Shown here in pieces: positions 1-9,507 of a stretch of DNA of 64,000 nt. Numbering within the stretch: the first letter of the stretch is position 1; each line of letters opens with the position of its first letter. The notes under the pieces are model-generated. The model was not told where the DNA came from. It saw nothing but the letters and a program-made list of their open reading frames with translations, and ran no database searches. The position numbers were made by a program, and so were the translations under genes. This stretch comes from an uncultured Roseburia sp. (GTDB lineage: Bacteria > Bacillota > Clostridia > Lachnospirales > Lachnospiraceae): assembly GCA_947642555.1 (NCBI GenBank), contig CANRSX010000023.1, positions 1 through 64,000 of the forward strand, in the 5' to 3' direction.

Positions 1-1
1 G

Positions 2-85
2 GCGGTTATGGCGCTGGACCGGGCGGTAAGGAATGGCGGGAGTGCGGGGAGCGTGTATGATGAGAGGGGGATTTTGTCCTTTTAA
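2..85 (+). CDS. C-terminal end of an unidentified protein truncated by window start
   Basis: Open frame from base 2 to TAA at 83-85 (AVMALDRAVRNGGSAGSVYDERGILSF*). Confidence 0.4.
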   Translation, partial: AVMALDRAVRNGGSAGSVYDERGILSF

Positions 86-146
86 TGTTGGCGGTTTTCT
101 GGTATACTGGGTGGCATAAATATGGCTATGGATTAGGAGAGCGGGA

Positions 147-692
147 ATGGAACAGGGCAGGATGATTGTGCTTACAGGGGCACCGGGAACCGGGAAAACG
201 ACAGTGTCAGCTATCGTTGCGGAAAAGTCGGAGCGGAAGAAGTCAGTGCATATGCATACGGATGATTTTTACCATTATCTTTGCAAGGGGGCGATAGCGC
301 CGCATTTACCGGAGGCAGACGGGCAGAACCTGATTGTGACAGAGGCTTTTTTAGAGGCAGCGAAGCGTTATGCCCGCGGTGGGTATGATGTTATTGTGGA
401 TGGCGTGGTAGGCCCGTGGTTTTTGGAGCCGTGGCGCAGGGTTGTCCGGGAGGGATATGAGGTACATTATGTTATTTTGAGGGCAGGTAAAGAGGAAACT
501 TTAAAACGGGCGGTATGCCGGTCAAAATTGGACAGGGCGGCCAATATAGAATTGGTGGAAGTGATGTGGGAGCAGTTTCAGGATCTTGGGGCGTATGAAT
601 CAAATGTGATCGATACAACGGATTGTTCGCTGGAGGAAACGGTTTCCATGGTCTTGAAAAAGGTTGCGGATGGAACGGCTCTGCTTTGGTGA
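147..692 (+). CDS. P-loop (AAA/zeta-toxin-like) kinase-family protein
   Basis: Walker A GAPGTGKTT near N-terminus; small single-domain nucleotide-kinase-like ORF. Confidence 0.75.
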   Translation: MEQGRMIVLTGAPGTGKTTVSAIVAEKSERKKSVHMHTDDFYHYLCKGAIAPHLPEADGQNLIVTEAFLEAAKRYARGGYDVIVDGVVGPWFLEPWRRVVREGYEVHYVILRAGKEETLKRAVCRSKLDRAANIELVEVMWEQFQDLGAYESNVIDTTDCSLEETVSMVLKKVADGTALLW

Positions 693-979
693 GCGTTTTT
701 TATGGGATGGAGTCTGATATTTGGGAAGAGGTGCAGGCAGTGAACGGCAGAGTGTATGAGTATGAGTCCCTGCTCTATGAAGCGGGGGAGACAGGCGGTT
801 GCGGATTCTGGCGGAGGCTGTGGCGTCCCTGCCGGTGTATTTGTACCGGTATGCGGGGAAGGATATGAAGTCTCCTCTTTTTGTTTTACCATTCAGGAAC
901 AAATCAGACCCGTTCGGGAAAAACTACACACGACATAAAAACTGCATGTTATGCTGGATCCTGAAAGGAGTGATACAGT

Positions 980-1831
980 ATGACAGACGAGTACATCAGG
1001 CTGGACCACATCTCAAAGTCCTTCGGACAGACACAGGTGCTGAAGGATCTGGATGCGGTCCTGCACAGGGGAGAGATCCTGGGATTCTTAGGGCCCAGCG
1101 GCGCGGGAAAGACCACGACGATCCGGATTCTCACCGGACAGTTAAAGGCGACGTCCGGGGACGCGTATGTGCTGGGGATCCATGTGAAAAACATCGACGA
1201 GACGATCTACGAGCAGATCGGGATCGTCACGGACCAGTCGGGCGTCTACGAACGGCTGAGCGTATGGGATAACCTGAAGTATTTTGCACAGATCCACGGG
1301 GTGTCCGCGGGTCGGACAGAAGAAATTTTAAAGCGCGTGGGGCTTTGGGAACACCGGAAAAAACCGGCGGGGAAGCTCTCAAAAGGACAGGCGCAGCGGC
1401 TGGTGCTCTCACGGGCGGTCCTGCACCGGCCGAAGGTGCTTTTCCTCGATGAGCCGACCAGCGGGCTCGATCCGTCCACCGCGTTAGACATCCACAGTCT
1501 GCTTCTGGAGATGAAGGAAGCGGGCATGGCGATCTTCCTCACGACCCACAATATGGAGGAGGCCACAAAGCTCTGCGACCATGTGGCGCTGTTAAACGAC
1601 GGGAAGATCGTGGAGTATGGCACGCCGGAGGAGCTCTGCCAGCGGTACAACCGGGAAAAACGCTACCGCATCCGTTTATCCGACGGGACGAAACGGATCC
1701 TTGGACAGACGCAGGAGGATATAACTACACTTGCGGATGCGCTTGGAAGAGATGCGGTTTTAAGCCTGCATTCCTGCGAGCCGACGTTAGAGAGCGTGTT
1801 TCTCACCGTAACCGGAAGAGCGCTGACATAA
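980..1831 (+). CDS. ABC transporter ATP-binding protein
   Basis: Walker A GPSGAGKTT, LSKGQ signature, Walker B VLFLDEP; RBS aaaggag upstream. Confidence 0.92.
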   Translation: MTDEYIRLDHISKSFGQTQVLKDLDAVLHRGEILGFLGPSGAGKTTTIRILTGQLKATSGDAYVLGIHVKNIDETIYEQIGIVTDQSGVYERLSVWDNLKYFAQIHGVSAGRTEEILKRVGLWEHRKKPAGKLSKGQAQRLVLSRAVLHRPKVLFLDEPTSGLDPSTALDIHSLLLEMKEAGMAIFLTTHNMEEATKLCDHVALLNDGKIVEYGTPEELCQRYNREKRYRIRLSDGTKRILGQTQEDITTLADALGRDAVLSLHSCEPTLESVFLTVTGRALT

Positions 1832-1850
1832 TTTTTCAGGAGGAATTTCA

Positions 1851-2600
1851 ATGACATCATTTCACGGAAAACGATTTGCAGCGGTCTGTGCCATGAAGTG
1901 GCGGACCCTGTTTTCAAAAAATTTTATTGCGATGCCCCTCTTTTCCATCGGGATTACACTGGTGATGAATCTGGTGTACGGATCGATCAGCTCGTCCCGG
2001 GGCAATGAGATGACGGATGCGCTGCGCGTGATGGCGGTCGGCACGGGGGTGGTCATGAACAGCACGATGACCGGGATTCTCTGCACCGGCATGGCGTTGG
2101 CGGAGGAGAAGGAAAAGCACACGCTGCGGGCGCTGATGACCTCCTCGGTCAGCGGCCTGGAATTCTTTTTCGGGAGCGTGGCGCCGGTGGCGGTGATGAC
2201 GGTGATCGTAAACTGCATCCTTGTGCTGGCAGGCGGACTCATGCCGACGCCCGCGGGCTGGCTTCTGTGGATCGGCGTGTCGGCGCTGTGCGCGGCGGCG
2301 GCCGTGGTGACGGGAATGATCTTCGGCATCTGCGCGAAAGACCAGGTGACGGCCAGCACGATCATGTCGCTGCCGATGCTGGTTTTGGTCATGATTCCCG
2401 TCTTCGGCGAGTTTAACGAAACGATGGCGCGGATCTCAAAGTGCCTGTTTACCGGGGTGCTCCAGGAGACGTTAAACACCCTCGCCGGGGAAGCGCCCGC
2501 GGTGAGAGTGTCCGGCCTTCTGGTGATCGCGGCAGAGATTGCGGCCGCGGCGGTGATTTTCGTGCTGGTGTACCGCAGGAACGGATACGATAAGGACTGA
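1851..2600 (+). CDS. ABC-2 type transporter permease
   Basis: Multiple hydrophobic segments; directly downstream of the ATPase gene. Confidence 0.85.
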   Translation: MTSFHGKRFAAVCAMKWRTLFSKNFIAMPLFSIGITLVMNLVYGSISSSRGNEMTDALRVMAVGTGVVMNSTMTGILCTGMALAEEKEKHTLRALMTSSVSGLEFFFGSVAPVAVMTVIVNCILVLAGGLMPTPAGWLLWIGVSALCAAAAVVTGMIFGICAKDQVTASTIMSLPMLVLVMIPVFGEFNETMARISKCLFTGVLQETLNTLAGEAPAVRVSGLLVIAAEIAAAAVIFVLVYRRNGYDKD

Positions 2601-2610
2601 GGGTCTTTGG

Positions 2611-3708
2611 CTATTCCATCATGATTTCCCCGAGGGGGACGCGCTTTATTTTTTCCGCGGCAAAGTGCATCATCAGCTCATAAAAGAGCAGAAAGGCAGC
2701 GAGGGAGAGCAGCATGACGGGAATGTCGAACTCATACGCAGGAAGTCCGGGGAAATCGGCAAACACGAGATCCACCATGAGCCGGAGCAGCGCGTACTGA
2801 TAGACGGTCCCCAGCGCAAAGCCCGCAAATGCCACCGGACGGTATCCGCCGAGCAGCGCCCGGTGGCATTCCTTTCTGGTGTAGCCGAAAACCCGCATCA
2901 GGGCGATGGTTTTTGTATTGCCGCGGACGACGGTCGTGACAGCGAGAAAGAGCGTCGTGCAGGCGAGGATGAGTCCGATCACCAGTATCATGGCCCCCAT
3001 CATGGCGCTGGAGAGCTCATCCATGCCGGCGGACATCTGCGTCATGGAGGAAAAGCAGAAGGAGGCAAACGCGATAAAAAACACGAGCGCCCATTTTGCG
3101 GTGGCGTGGCGGGCCGGGCTCATTTTTAACAGGGGAAGCACCGGCTGCCGCAGCTTCAATAAGGCATAAAATATCGAGAGCAGGGCAAAGAAGGCGGTCG
3201 GCAGCGCCACGAGATACATAAGGAGCGCAGGGTGAAACCGTATCGCGATCTCAGGCAGGATGTGATCCTTGTTCTGGAGACGGTAAAATTCCGGCATCAG
3301 GAGAAACGCGCCCGCAAAACCGGCGGCGGTTCCGAGAAAAATACTCGTCCCGAATACCCAGAAATGCTTTGCCACGTGAAAGCTGGAGTATCCCAGCGCT
3401 TTTAAGATTCCCAGCTCTTTTTTGTGCGCGTCGATGTAATATCCGATATAAAAGATCAGCGTGACGATGGTTGTAATCAGGAGACATCCGCCGCTGACCA
3501 GGCAGACTACCTTTGCCGTGGAGACCTGCGCCTGATAATACAGGAGCGCCTGATCCGATGCCAGCAGGTTTTCTATGGAACGGATATCCAGATAAAAATT
3601 TAAAAACATCGTGCATACGAGCACGGCGCAGCAGGCAATCACGGAAATCACGATCAGCTTTGCCGCGTCTTTTATTCCTACGATCATGTTCTCACCATCC
3701 AATCTCAT
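2611..3708 (-). CDS. FtsX-like ABC transporter permease
   Basis: MacB/FtsX-type TM layout; overlaps the start of the adjacent ATPase gene. Confidence 0.85.
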   Translation of the reverse strand: MRLDGENMIVGIKDAAKLIVISVIACCAVLVCTMFLNFYLDIRSIENLLASDQALLYYQAQVSTAKVVCLVSGGCLLITTIVTLIFYIGYYIDAHKKELGILKALGYSSFHVAKHFWVFGTSIFLGTAAGFAGAFLLMPEFYRLQNKDHILPEIAIRFHPALLMYLVALPTAFFALLSIFYALLKLRQPVLPLLKMSPARHATAKWALVFFIAFASFCFSSMTQMSAGMDELSSAMMGAMILVIGLILACTTLFLAVTTVVRGNTKTIALMRVFGYTRKECHRALLGGYRPVAFAGFALGTVYQYALLRLMVDLVFADFPGLPAYEFDIPVMLLSLAAFLLFYELMMHFAAEKIKRVPLGEIMME

Positions 3709-4384
3709 ACGCGTTTTTTCGCGCAGTGTTTGTGCAAAGCTCCTGGATACTTCCGCTGTTCATCCGGATCACGGTATCCGCCATTTCCGCGATGTTCTGA
3801 TTGTGCGTGACCATTACGATCGTAAAACCGTATTCCATCTGCAGCTTACAGATATAGTCCAGCACCTGCCTGCCGGTCGCCTCGTCGAGCGCTCCGGTCG
3901 GCTCATCGAGAAAGAGAACCTTCGGCTTTTTCGCCAGCGCGCGGGCAACCGATACCCGCTGCTGTTCGCCGCCGGAGAGCTCTGACGGGTATTTGTGCAG
4001 CTTCTGTCCCAGCCCGACGGCCCGGATCATGTCCTCAAAGTCCTTATTTCCCGCCAGGTCTGCGCCAAGCTTCACATTTTTCCTCACATCCATGCCGGGG
4101 AGCAGATAGTACTGCTGGAAAATAAAGCCCACCGTATCCCTGCGAAACCGGGTCAGCTTCGCCTCGTCGAGCGCCGTGATATCAGCCCCGTCATAAAAGA
4201 TCTGGCCGCTGTCCGGCCGGTCGAGGCCGGAGACGATCTGTAAGAGCGTGGATTTTCCGGAGCCGGACGCGCCTAAGATCACGGTAAACGAGCCGTCCCG
4301 GATCTGAAAACTGATTTCCCTGAGCACCTGAAAGCGGCTTTCCCTGCTCCCGTAATATTTTGTGACATGTTTTACATCAATCAT
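3692..4384 (-). CDS. ABC transporter ATP-binding protein (LolD/MacB type)
   Basis: [36 protein letters not shown]. Confidence 0.93.
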   Translation of the reverse strand: MIDVKHVTKYYGSRESRFQVLREISFQIRDGSFTVILGASGSGKSTLLQIVSGLDRPDSGQIFYDGADITALDEAKLTRFRRDTVGFIFQQYYLLPGMDVRKNVKLGADLAGNKDFEDMIRAVGLGQKLHKYPSELSGGEQQRVSVARALAKKPKVLFLDEPTGALDEATGRQVLDYICKLQMEYGFTIVMVTHNQNIAEMADTVIRMNSGSIQELCTNTARKNAYEIGW

Positions 4385-4388
4385 GGTG

Positions 4389-5000
4389 TCATCCTTTCTG
4401 AGTGTTTTCCTGTGATGGTGCCTCCGTCGGTGTTCTGGCCGCCATGAGGGGGAGCAGACCGGTAAATACCTCCGTTAAAAGCCTTCCGATCTCTTCGGCC
4501 TCAAAACGGCACATCCCTGTCGCGCACAGGGTTGCGATTCCGTGGGAATAGATCCAGAGGTGCCGGTAAAGCCGCTCCGCCCGGGGGCGTGTCAGGCCGT
4601 AGCCGTCCGTGATGGAGGAGAGGATGCGCTCATAGCTCTCGTCGATCAGCTGAAGCACATCCGCAAGCTCCGGGACCTTTTCGTGCTCTGCCATAAAAAG
4701 CAGCTGAAACAGCTTTGGCTCATCGATGGCAAACTGAATGTACTGCATACCGACGCCCTTAAAGGCGGGAGAGAGGGCGAGGCCGCGGTCCACATAGCCC
4801 TTATAAACCTCCCTGGCTGCACAAAGAACCGCCTCCTGCACCTCCTCCATTGAGGCAAACACGGTAAAAACCGGGCAGGCGGAGCTGCCGAGCCTAAGCC
4901 CCAGCGCCCGGGCGGTCAGGGCTTTTGGCCCGCGCTCGCGCACAAGCTGCAGTGCGGCCGCAGTGATTTCTTCTTTTTTAAATTTTGCTTTGGGCGGCAT
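4389..5000 (-). CDS. TetR/AcrR family transcriptional regulator
   Basis: N-terminal HTH (ITAAALQLVRERGPKALTARALGLRLG) with TetR-like C-terminal domain. Confidence 0.88.
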   Translation of the reverse strand: MPPKAKFKKEEITAAALQLVRERGPKALTARALGLRLGSSACPVFTVFASMEEVQEAVLCAAREVYKGYVDRGLALSPAFKGVGMQYIQFAIDEPKLFQLLFMAEHEKVPELADVLQLIDESYERILSSITDGYGLTRPRAERLYRHLWIYSHGIATLCATGMCRFEAEEIGRLLTEVFTGLLPLMAARTPTEAPSQENTQKG

Positions 5001-5016
5001 AAATCCTCCTTTTTTC

Positions 5017-5030
5017 AGAACGATCGTTCT
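5017..5030. promoter_or_regulatory. Perfect palindrome AGAACGATCGTTCT, candidate TetR operator
   Basis: 14-bp perfect inverted repeat 17 bp upstream of the TetR start codon, followed by aacatatgtt at 5033-5042. Confidence 0.6.
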
Positions 5031-5179
5031 ATAACATATGTTCTAAAAACGGATTATACACTTTTTTCAAAAAATGTCAATACTTGTGAGACAATTTGCC
5101 CTGCTGCTCCGTCTTATATATAGAGAATATGAAAGGACAGACGGACCGGTAAGCGCCGGGCCAGAAGGAGGGGGAGAGA

Positions 5180-5275
5180 ATGGCGGAAGAGAAAAAAATC
5201 GTTTGGAGCTTAATCTGTCTGACGGTGATTACGGTGGTGTGCTGCATGATTGACAGCGGATTTCTGATGCTCTGA
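5180..5275 (+). CDS. Candidate 31-aa membrane peptide MAEEKKIVWSLICLTVITVVCCMIDSGFLML
   Basis: Strong RBS (agaaggaggggga), charged N-terminus then a single TM helix; below the ORF-track cutoff. Confidence 0.5.
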   Translation: MAEEKKIVWSLICLTVITVVCCMIDSGFLML

Positions 5276-5340
5276 TCTGCTTGTGTTTCCGGCGAAGTTC
5301 CTTTATACTGATAGAAAAGCCAGCGGAAAGGAGCAGTATC

Positions 5341-7287
5341 ATGCCAGAGATCACGATGAATAGCACATTAAAAGAAGTTTACGCCCGTCCGGTGGGGCAC
5401 GACGTCATAAAAAAGATCCTGCTGACAGCAGCCGTCCCGGAGTGGATTCTGACGAAGGCTGCGGGCGGGATCTCACTTAAGACCGCCGCAAAGCTGGCGG
5501 GGAAGGTGCTGGATGAGGCGTTTTGGGAGACCTTTCTCGCGCTGGTGAATCTGGAGCGGGATGATCCGCGAAAGCTGCCGGATATGGAGAAAGCTGCGCG
5601 GCAGACGGCAGGCGCGAGGAATGGAGCCGGTGCGGCGGGAAAACGGCAGTGGTGGAAGGAGGCCGTCTTTTATCAGATCTACCCGCGGAGCTTTGCGGAT
5701 GCGGACGGGGACGGCGTCGGGGATCTCAGGGGCATCATCGGAAAACTGGATGATTTAAAGCGGTTCGGGGTGGACGCGCTCTGGCTCTCGCCGGTGTATG
5801 ATTCGCCAAATGACGATAACGGCTACGATATCCGGGATTATCAGAAGATCCTGGCGGAATTCGGGACGATGGAGGATTTTGACGCGCTGCTTGAGGGGGC
5901 GCATGCGCGGGGGATGCGGCTGATCATGGATCTGGTGGTGAATCACACCTCGGACGAGCACCGCTGGTTTACGGAGGCAGTGCGGGATCCAAAAGGCCCG
6001 TACCACGACTATTATCTGTTTCGGAAAAGCGGGGACGGCAGTCCGCCGAACAACTGGACCTCTTTTTTCGGGCAGGGAAAAAGCGGGGACGCCTGGAAGT
6101 ATATCGAAGAAAACGACGAGTGGGCGCTCCATTTGTTTTCGCCGAAGCAGATGGACTTAAACTGGGAAAATCCGTCCCTGCGCGCGGATGTGGCGGAGAT
6201 GGTGCGCTGGTGGTTAAATAAGGGTGTGGACGGCTTCCGGATGGACGTGATCAATTATATCTCAAAGCGTGAGGGGCTGCCGGACGGAAATGAGAGCGTG
6301 GGAGAGCTGATCGGCTACACGGGAATCGAGCACTATTTTTACGGGCCGCGCCTGCACGAATATCTAAGGGAGCTGCGGGCGGCGTCCTTTGACCGCTACG
6401 GCGCGTGCACCGTGGGGGAGACGCCGGGGATCGGCATGGAGATGGCGAAGCTGCTCACCCATGAGAGCCGCGGGGAGCTGGATATGATCTTTTCCTTTGA
6501 TCACTTAGAGACGCCCGGACATGCGCGGTTTGACGAGTACCGTTACGACCTGAATTACCTGAAACAGTACTACATCGAGTGGATGACGCGGTATGCCGGC
6601 AAATGCCAGATGACGCTGTTTTACGAAAATCATGACAATCCGCGGATGATCTCAAAGGTGAACCCGGATCCGAAGTTCCGGTATGCCGTCGGGACGCTGC
6701 TTGCGATGATACAGATGACCTTAAAGGGGACGCCGTTTCTCTATCAGGGACAGGAGTACGGCGCGGTGAATGTGCCGTTTTCGGACATGTCGCAGATTAC
6801 GGATGTCGAGAGCATCAATCTGTATGAGCAGTTCTGTGAGACGATGTCAGAGGAGGAGGCGTTCCGGAAAATCCTCTCGGGCACCAGGGATCACGCCCGG
6901 GCCATGATGGACTGGAAGGAGGCCGCGGCGCAGCGGCGCGACCGGGACTGTGTCTATTATTTTTACAAAAAACTGATCGCCCTGCGCAAAGCCCACGAGG
7001 CCCTGGTGTATGGGGATGTGAGGTTCGTGCACACGGGCAGGAAAAATCTCTTCGCCTGGTACCGCAGGCTGGAGGGGGACCTTTGGTATGTGGAGTGCAA
7101 TCTGTGTGAAAAACCGATCCTGCGGCCGGGAAGGCCCACCGTGGCAGGAGCGGGGATTGCACACCCGGGGAATCATCCGGCAGGCGGATTTCACGGGGTT
7201 CTTACAAATGTAAAGCAACCGGAGCGCAGATGGATGCAGCCCTATGAGGCATGTCTGTACCGCCTGACGGGGGGAGAGCCATGCTGA
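5341..7287 (+). CDS. GH13 family alpha-glucosidase/oligo-1,6-glucosidase with extra N-terminal domain
   Basis: VFYQIYPRSFADADGDGVGDLRGI, DLVVNHTSDEH, GFRMDVINYISK; start at 5341 preferred (aaaggagc RBS) over the track's 5281. Confidence 0.92.
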   Translation: MPEITMNSTLKEVYARPVGHDVIKKILLTAAVPEWILTKAAGGISLKTAAKLAGKVLDEAFWETFLALVNLERDDPRKLPDMEKAARQTAGARNGAGAAGKRQWWKEAVFYQIYPRSFADADGDGVGDLRGIIGKLDDLKRFGVDALWLSPVYDSPNDDNGYDIRDYQKILAEFGTMEDFDALLEGAHARGMRLIMDLVVNHTSDEHRWFTEAVRDPKGPYHDYYLFRKSGDGSPPNNWTSFFGQGKSGDAWKYIEENDEWALHLFSPKQMDLNWENPSLRADVAEMVRWWLNKGVDGFRMDVINYISKREGLPDGNESVGELIGYTGIEHYFYGPRLHEYLRELRAASFDRYGACTVGETPGIGMEMAKLLTHESRGELDMIFSFDHLETPGHARFDEYRYDLNYLKQYYIEWMTRYAGKCQMTLFYENHDNPRMISKVNPDPKFRYAVGTLLAMIQMTLKGTPFLYQGQEYGAVNVPFSDMSQITDVESINLYEQFCETMSEEEAFRKILSGTRDHARAMMDWKEAAAQRRDRDCVYYFYKKLIALRKAHEALVYGDVRFVHTGRKNLFAWYRRLEGDLWYVECNLCEKPILRPGRPTVAGAGIAHPGNHPAGGFHGVLTNVKQPERRWMQPYEACLYRLTGGEPC

Positions 7288-8630
7288 CGTGGAACATGCT
7301 GCTGAATAATTATCTGGATCTGCTGATGGGCTATGCCTCGCTGGTGACCTATCTGTTTGCCGTGAGGAATGAGCATGCGGTGCGAAGGAAGCTCAAATAT
7401 CTGCCGCTGATTCTGCCAGGGACGGTTCTGGTGATGGCGGCTACTGTTGTGTATTATTTTTGGTTTTCTCTTCCTGGCTTGTATATTGTGCTGTCCGCCG
7501 CCAATGTGATTGTGTGTGTCAGATGGGCGATGCGGGTGTGGCGGCTTTCTTTCTGGCAGGCGGTCTCCTCGACGTGCATGGCCGGGATCCTGCAGGTGGC
7601 GACTGTGACGTTTATGCGGATTTTCGAGCTGCTGCTGCCCGGTGTGCCGGAGAATGCTGCTGCCGTGTATGGAATGTACGGGATTGCGGTTTTATGCTCG
7701 GCGGCGGGGGCTTTCCTGCTGTATAAGCTGCGGTTCGGGGAGGCATTTCTGCTGCTGACTGAGGATGAAAAGGGGCAGGTGAAGACGGCGCTGATTCTGA
7801 TCGCGCTGGTTGTGACGATGGAGGTGTTTTTCCGGCTGCAGCGGGGGATCCTGCCGCAGTACCAGATGGCATATTTCGGGCTGCTGATCGTACTGGTGGC
7901 GCTGATTGTCGTGTTTGTGATCAGCCTGGCCAGGCGGTTTGACGCCGGGAGACAGTTGAAGATCTGGCAGGATGTAATCGCGCGGCAGCGGGTCTATGAA
8001 CAGGATCTGGAGGAGATCCGAAGGGAGGTCCGCTCCTTCCGCCATGACTATAAGAACCTTCTGGCGGGCCTCTCCGAGCAGGCGAATGAGGGGGAGATGG
8101 AAGGGGTCCGCGCCACGTTAGCGGAGCTTGACGCGGGCTTTGACCGCCGCCTGGGCGAGAAGATCACCCGGTCCACCCAGATCGGAAACTTACAGATCCT
8201 CCCGGTGCGGAGCCTTCTTTTGGGCAGGATCGCAGCCATGAGGGAAAAGGGGATCGCCTGCCGGTTTGAGGCCCTCTATCCGGTGGAATCGGTCAGTATG
8301 GATATCTGGGATTATATCCGCTGCCTGGGCGTGCTTCTGGACAATGCCGCGGAGGCGGCGGTTAAGACAGCGGATCCGCGGGTGGAGATTGTGCTGCTCG
8401 CAGAGGAAGAACGGCTGTACTTACGCGTGTCGAACAGCTGGGATGAAGCGGCGGATCCCGCGCGTTTTTTTGAGGAGGGCTTCTCGACGAAGGGCGCGGG
8501 CAGAGGGCTCGGCCTGTCCGGCTATCAGCGCATCCTGACGGACTATCCGAACGCCACGGCCTCCACGGAATGGGGGGACGGCATGTTCGTGCAGGAGCTG
8601 ACCGTATCGGGAGGAGGAAAACAGAGATGA
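7281..8630 (+). CDS. GHKL-type sensor histidine kinase
   Basis: N-terminal TM segments, SFRHDYKNLLAGL H-box, LLDNAAEAA N-box, GRGLGLSGYQRI G-box; upstream starts also possible. Confidence 0.85.
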   Translation: MLTWNMLLNNYLDLLMGYASLVTYLFAVRNEHAVRRKLKYLPLILPGTVLVMAATVVYYFWFSLPGLYIVLSAANVIVCVRWAMRVWRLSFWQAVSSTCMAGILQVATVTFMRIFELLLPGVPENAAAVYGMYGIAVLCSAAGAFLLYKLRFGEAFLLLTEDEKGQVKTALILIALVVTMEVFFRLQRGILPQYQMAYFGLLIVLVALIVVFVISLARRFDAGRQLKIWQDVIARQRVYEQDLEEIRREVRSFRHDYKNLLAGLSEQANEGEMEGVRATLAELDAGFDRRLGEKITRSTQIGNLQILPVRSLLLGRIAAMREKGIACRFEALYPVESVSMDIWDYIRCLGVLLDNAAEAAVKTADPRVEIVLLAEEERLYLRVSNSWDEAADPARFFEEGFSTKGAGRGLGLSGYQRILTDYPNATASTEWGDGMFVQELTVSGGGKQR

Positions 8631-8650
8631 GAATACTGGCACTGATGGAA
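8546..8650. repeat. Direct repeat copy A (105 bp)
   Basis: Base-for-base identical to 9403-9507. Confidence 0.97.
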
Positions 8651-8666
8651 TATGAATCATTTCCGG

Positions 8667-8696
8667 TTGTGAATGGAGATCTGTGCGTGTTACAAT
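8667..8696 (+). promoter_or_regulatory. Candidate sigma-A promoter TTGTGA-18 bp-TACAAT
   Basis: -35 8667-8672, -10 8691-8696, upstream of RBS and small ORF at 8722. Confidence 0.45.
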
Positions 8697-8721
8697 GATT
8701 TCAACACGATGGAGGAATATT

Positions 8722-8796
8722 ATGGAAACATTGGAAACCGCGCTGATAAATATACATTGCAAATGTCAGATCATGATTTTAGATAAAAATATATAA
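8722..8796 (+). CDS. Small ORF METLETALINIHCKCQIMILDKNI, possible remnant of a type I (holin-like) toxin start
   Basis: Preceded by gatggaggaat RBS and candidate promoter; N-terminus METLEAL-like. Confidence 0.3.
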   Translation: METLETALINIHCKCQIMILDKNI

Positions 8797-8818
8797 ATCG
8801 CGATTTTGGGAGGGCGTT

Positions 8819-9166
8819 ATGTTTAATGAAATATGTATATATGAGGCAAAATTAACCAGGCTCGATGAAATTGAAGAGTTAATGAAAGAAGTAGCTGAAT
8901 TTTATTTGGAGCAGGATGGTGTTATTGATGTACATTACATAAAACGAACTCATAGGCAAAAAGATTTTAATGCGGTTAAAGAAGGAGAGTTACCTATCCG
9001 TCTTACAAGAAATGCAGGCAAGGTAACATATGTTTTATATTGGGTACTGGAAAACGAAGAAGCTCATGCAAGAATATCTAAACTTGGTGTGGAGAAATTT
9101 TATAAACGCTGGAATCGATGCTTAACCACAATGCCTAAAATAATTCTTGGTGAAAATGTCATCTAA
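8819..9166 (+). CDS. Hypothetical protein (small, possibly ABM-like fold)
   Basis: 115-aa ORF with RBS gggagggcgtt; AT-richer than surroundings. Confidence 0.65.
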   Translation: MFNEICIYEAKLTRLDEIEELMKEVAEFYLEQDGVIDVHYIKRTHRQKDFNAVKEGELPIRLTRNAGKVTYVLYWVLENEEAHARISKLGVEKFYKRWNRCLTTMPKIILGENVI

Positions 9167-9283
9167 CCTGTAACTTCCGGTTTATAGAACCGTTTGATTG
9201 TTGACGATTATGTGATTTATGTAGAAATATACTTTATACTTCAATATTTATACATCAGGAACACTTTCCCGAAAGGGGAGCAT

Positions 9284-9350
9284 AAAAAAAGAAGCGAGTA
9301 ACCCACTCAGGACTAACGGGTAGCCAGTGGTACAAAACCGCTTCTCTTTG
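9284..9350 (-). ncRNA. Candidate small RNA (~65 nt) with own promoter and intrinsic terminator; possible type I antitoxin-like RNA
   Basis: Minus strand: TTGACA (9380-9385), 17-nt spacer, TATTTT (9357-9362), then agaagcg...cgcttct stem followed by TTTTTTT. Confidence 0.5.
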
Positions 9351-9402
9351 CTTAAAAAAATATCACCGGGCAGAAGATTTGTCAATCCTTTTTTCGGCTT
9401 TG

Positions 9403-9507
9403 TCCGAACGCCACGGCCTCCACGGAATGGGGGGACGGCATGTTCGTGCAGGAGCTGACCGTATCGGGAGGAGGAAAACAGAGATGAGAATACTGGCACT
9501 GATGGAA
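9403..9507. repeat. Direct repeat copy B (105 bp)
   Basis: Identical to 8546-8650. Confidence 0.97.

Noticed and set aside
693-979. Overlapping short ORFs after the P-loop kinase gene (623-868, 756-938, 799-1272, minus-strand set)
   Set aside because: No frame has a convincing RBS or recognisable domain; possibly degraded sequence but cannot be supported.
2665-3129. Plus-strand ORF (154 aa) opposite the FtsX-like permease
   Set aside because: Antisense shadow of a clearly coding minus-strand gene; low-complexity charged translation with no recognisable fold.
9248-9499. 83-aa and 113-aa minus-strand ORFs (9248-9499 and 8421-8762) sharing MPVFSSLFSSSRYGQLLHEHAVPPFRGGRGVR
   Set aside because: The identity is only the reverse translation of the 105-bp DNA repeat, not evidence of a duplicated protein gene.
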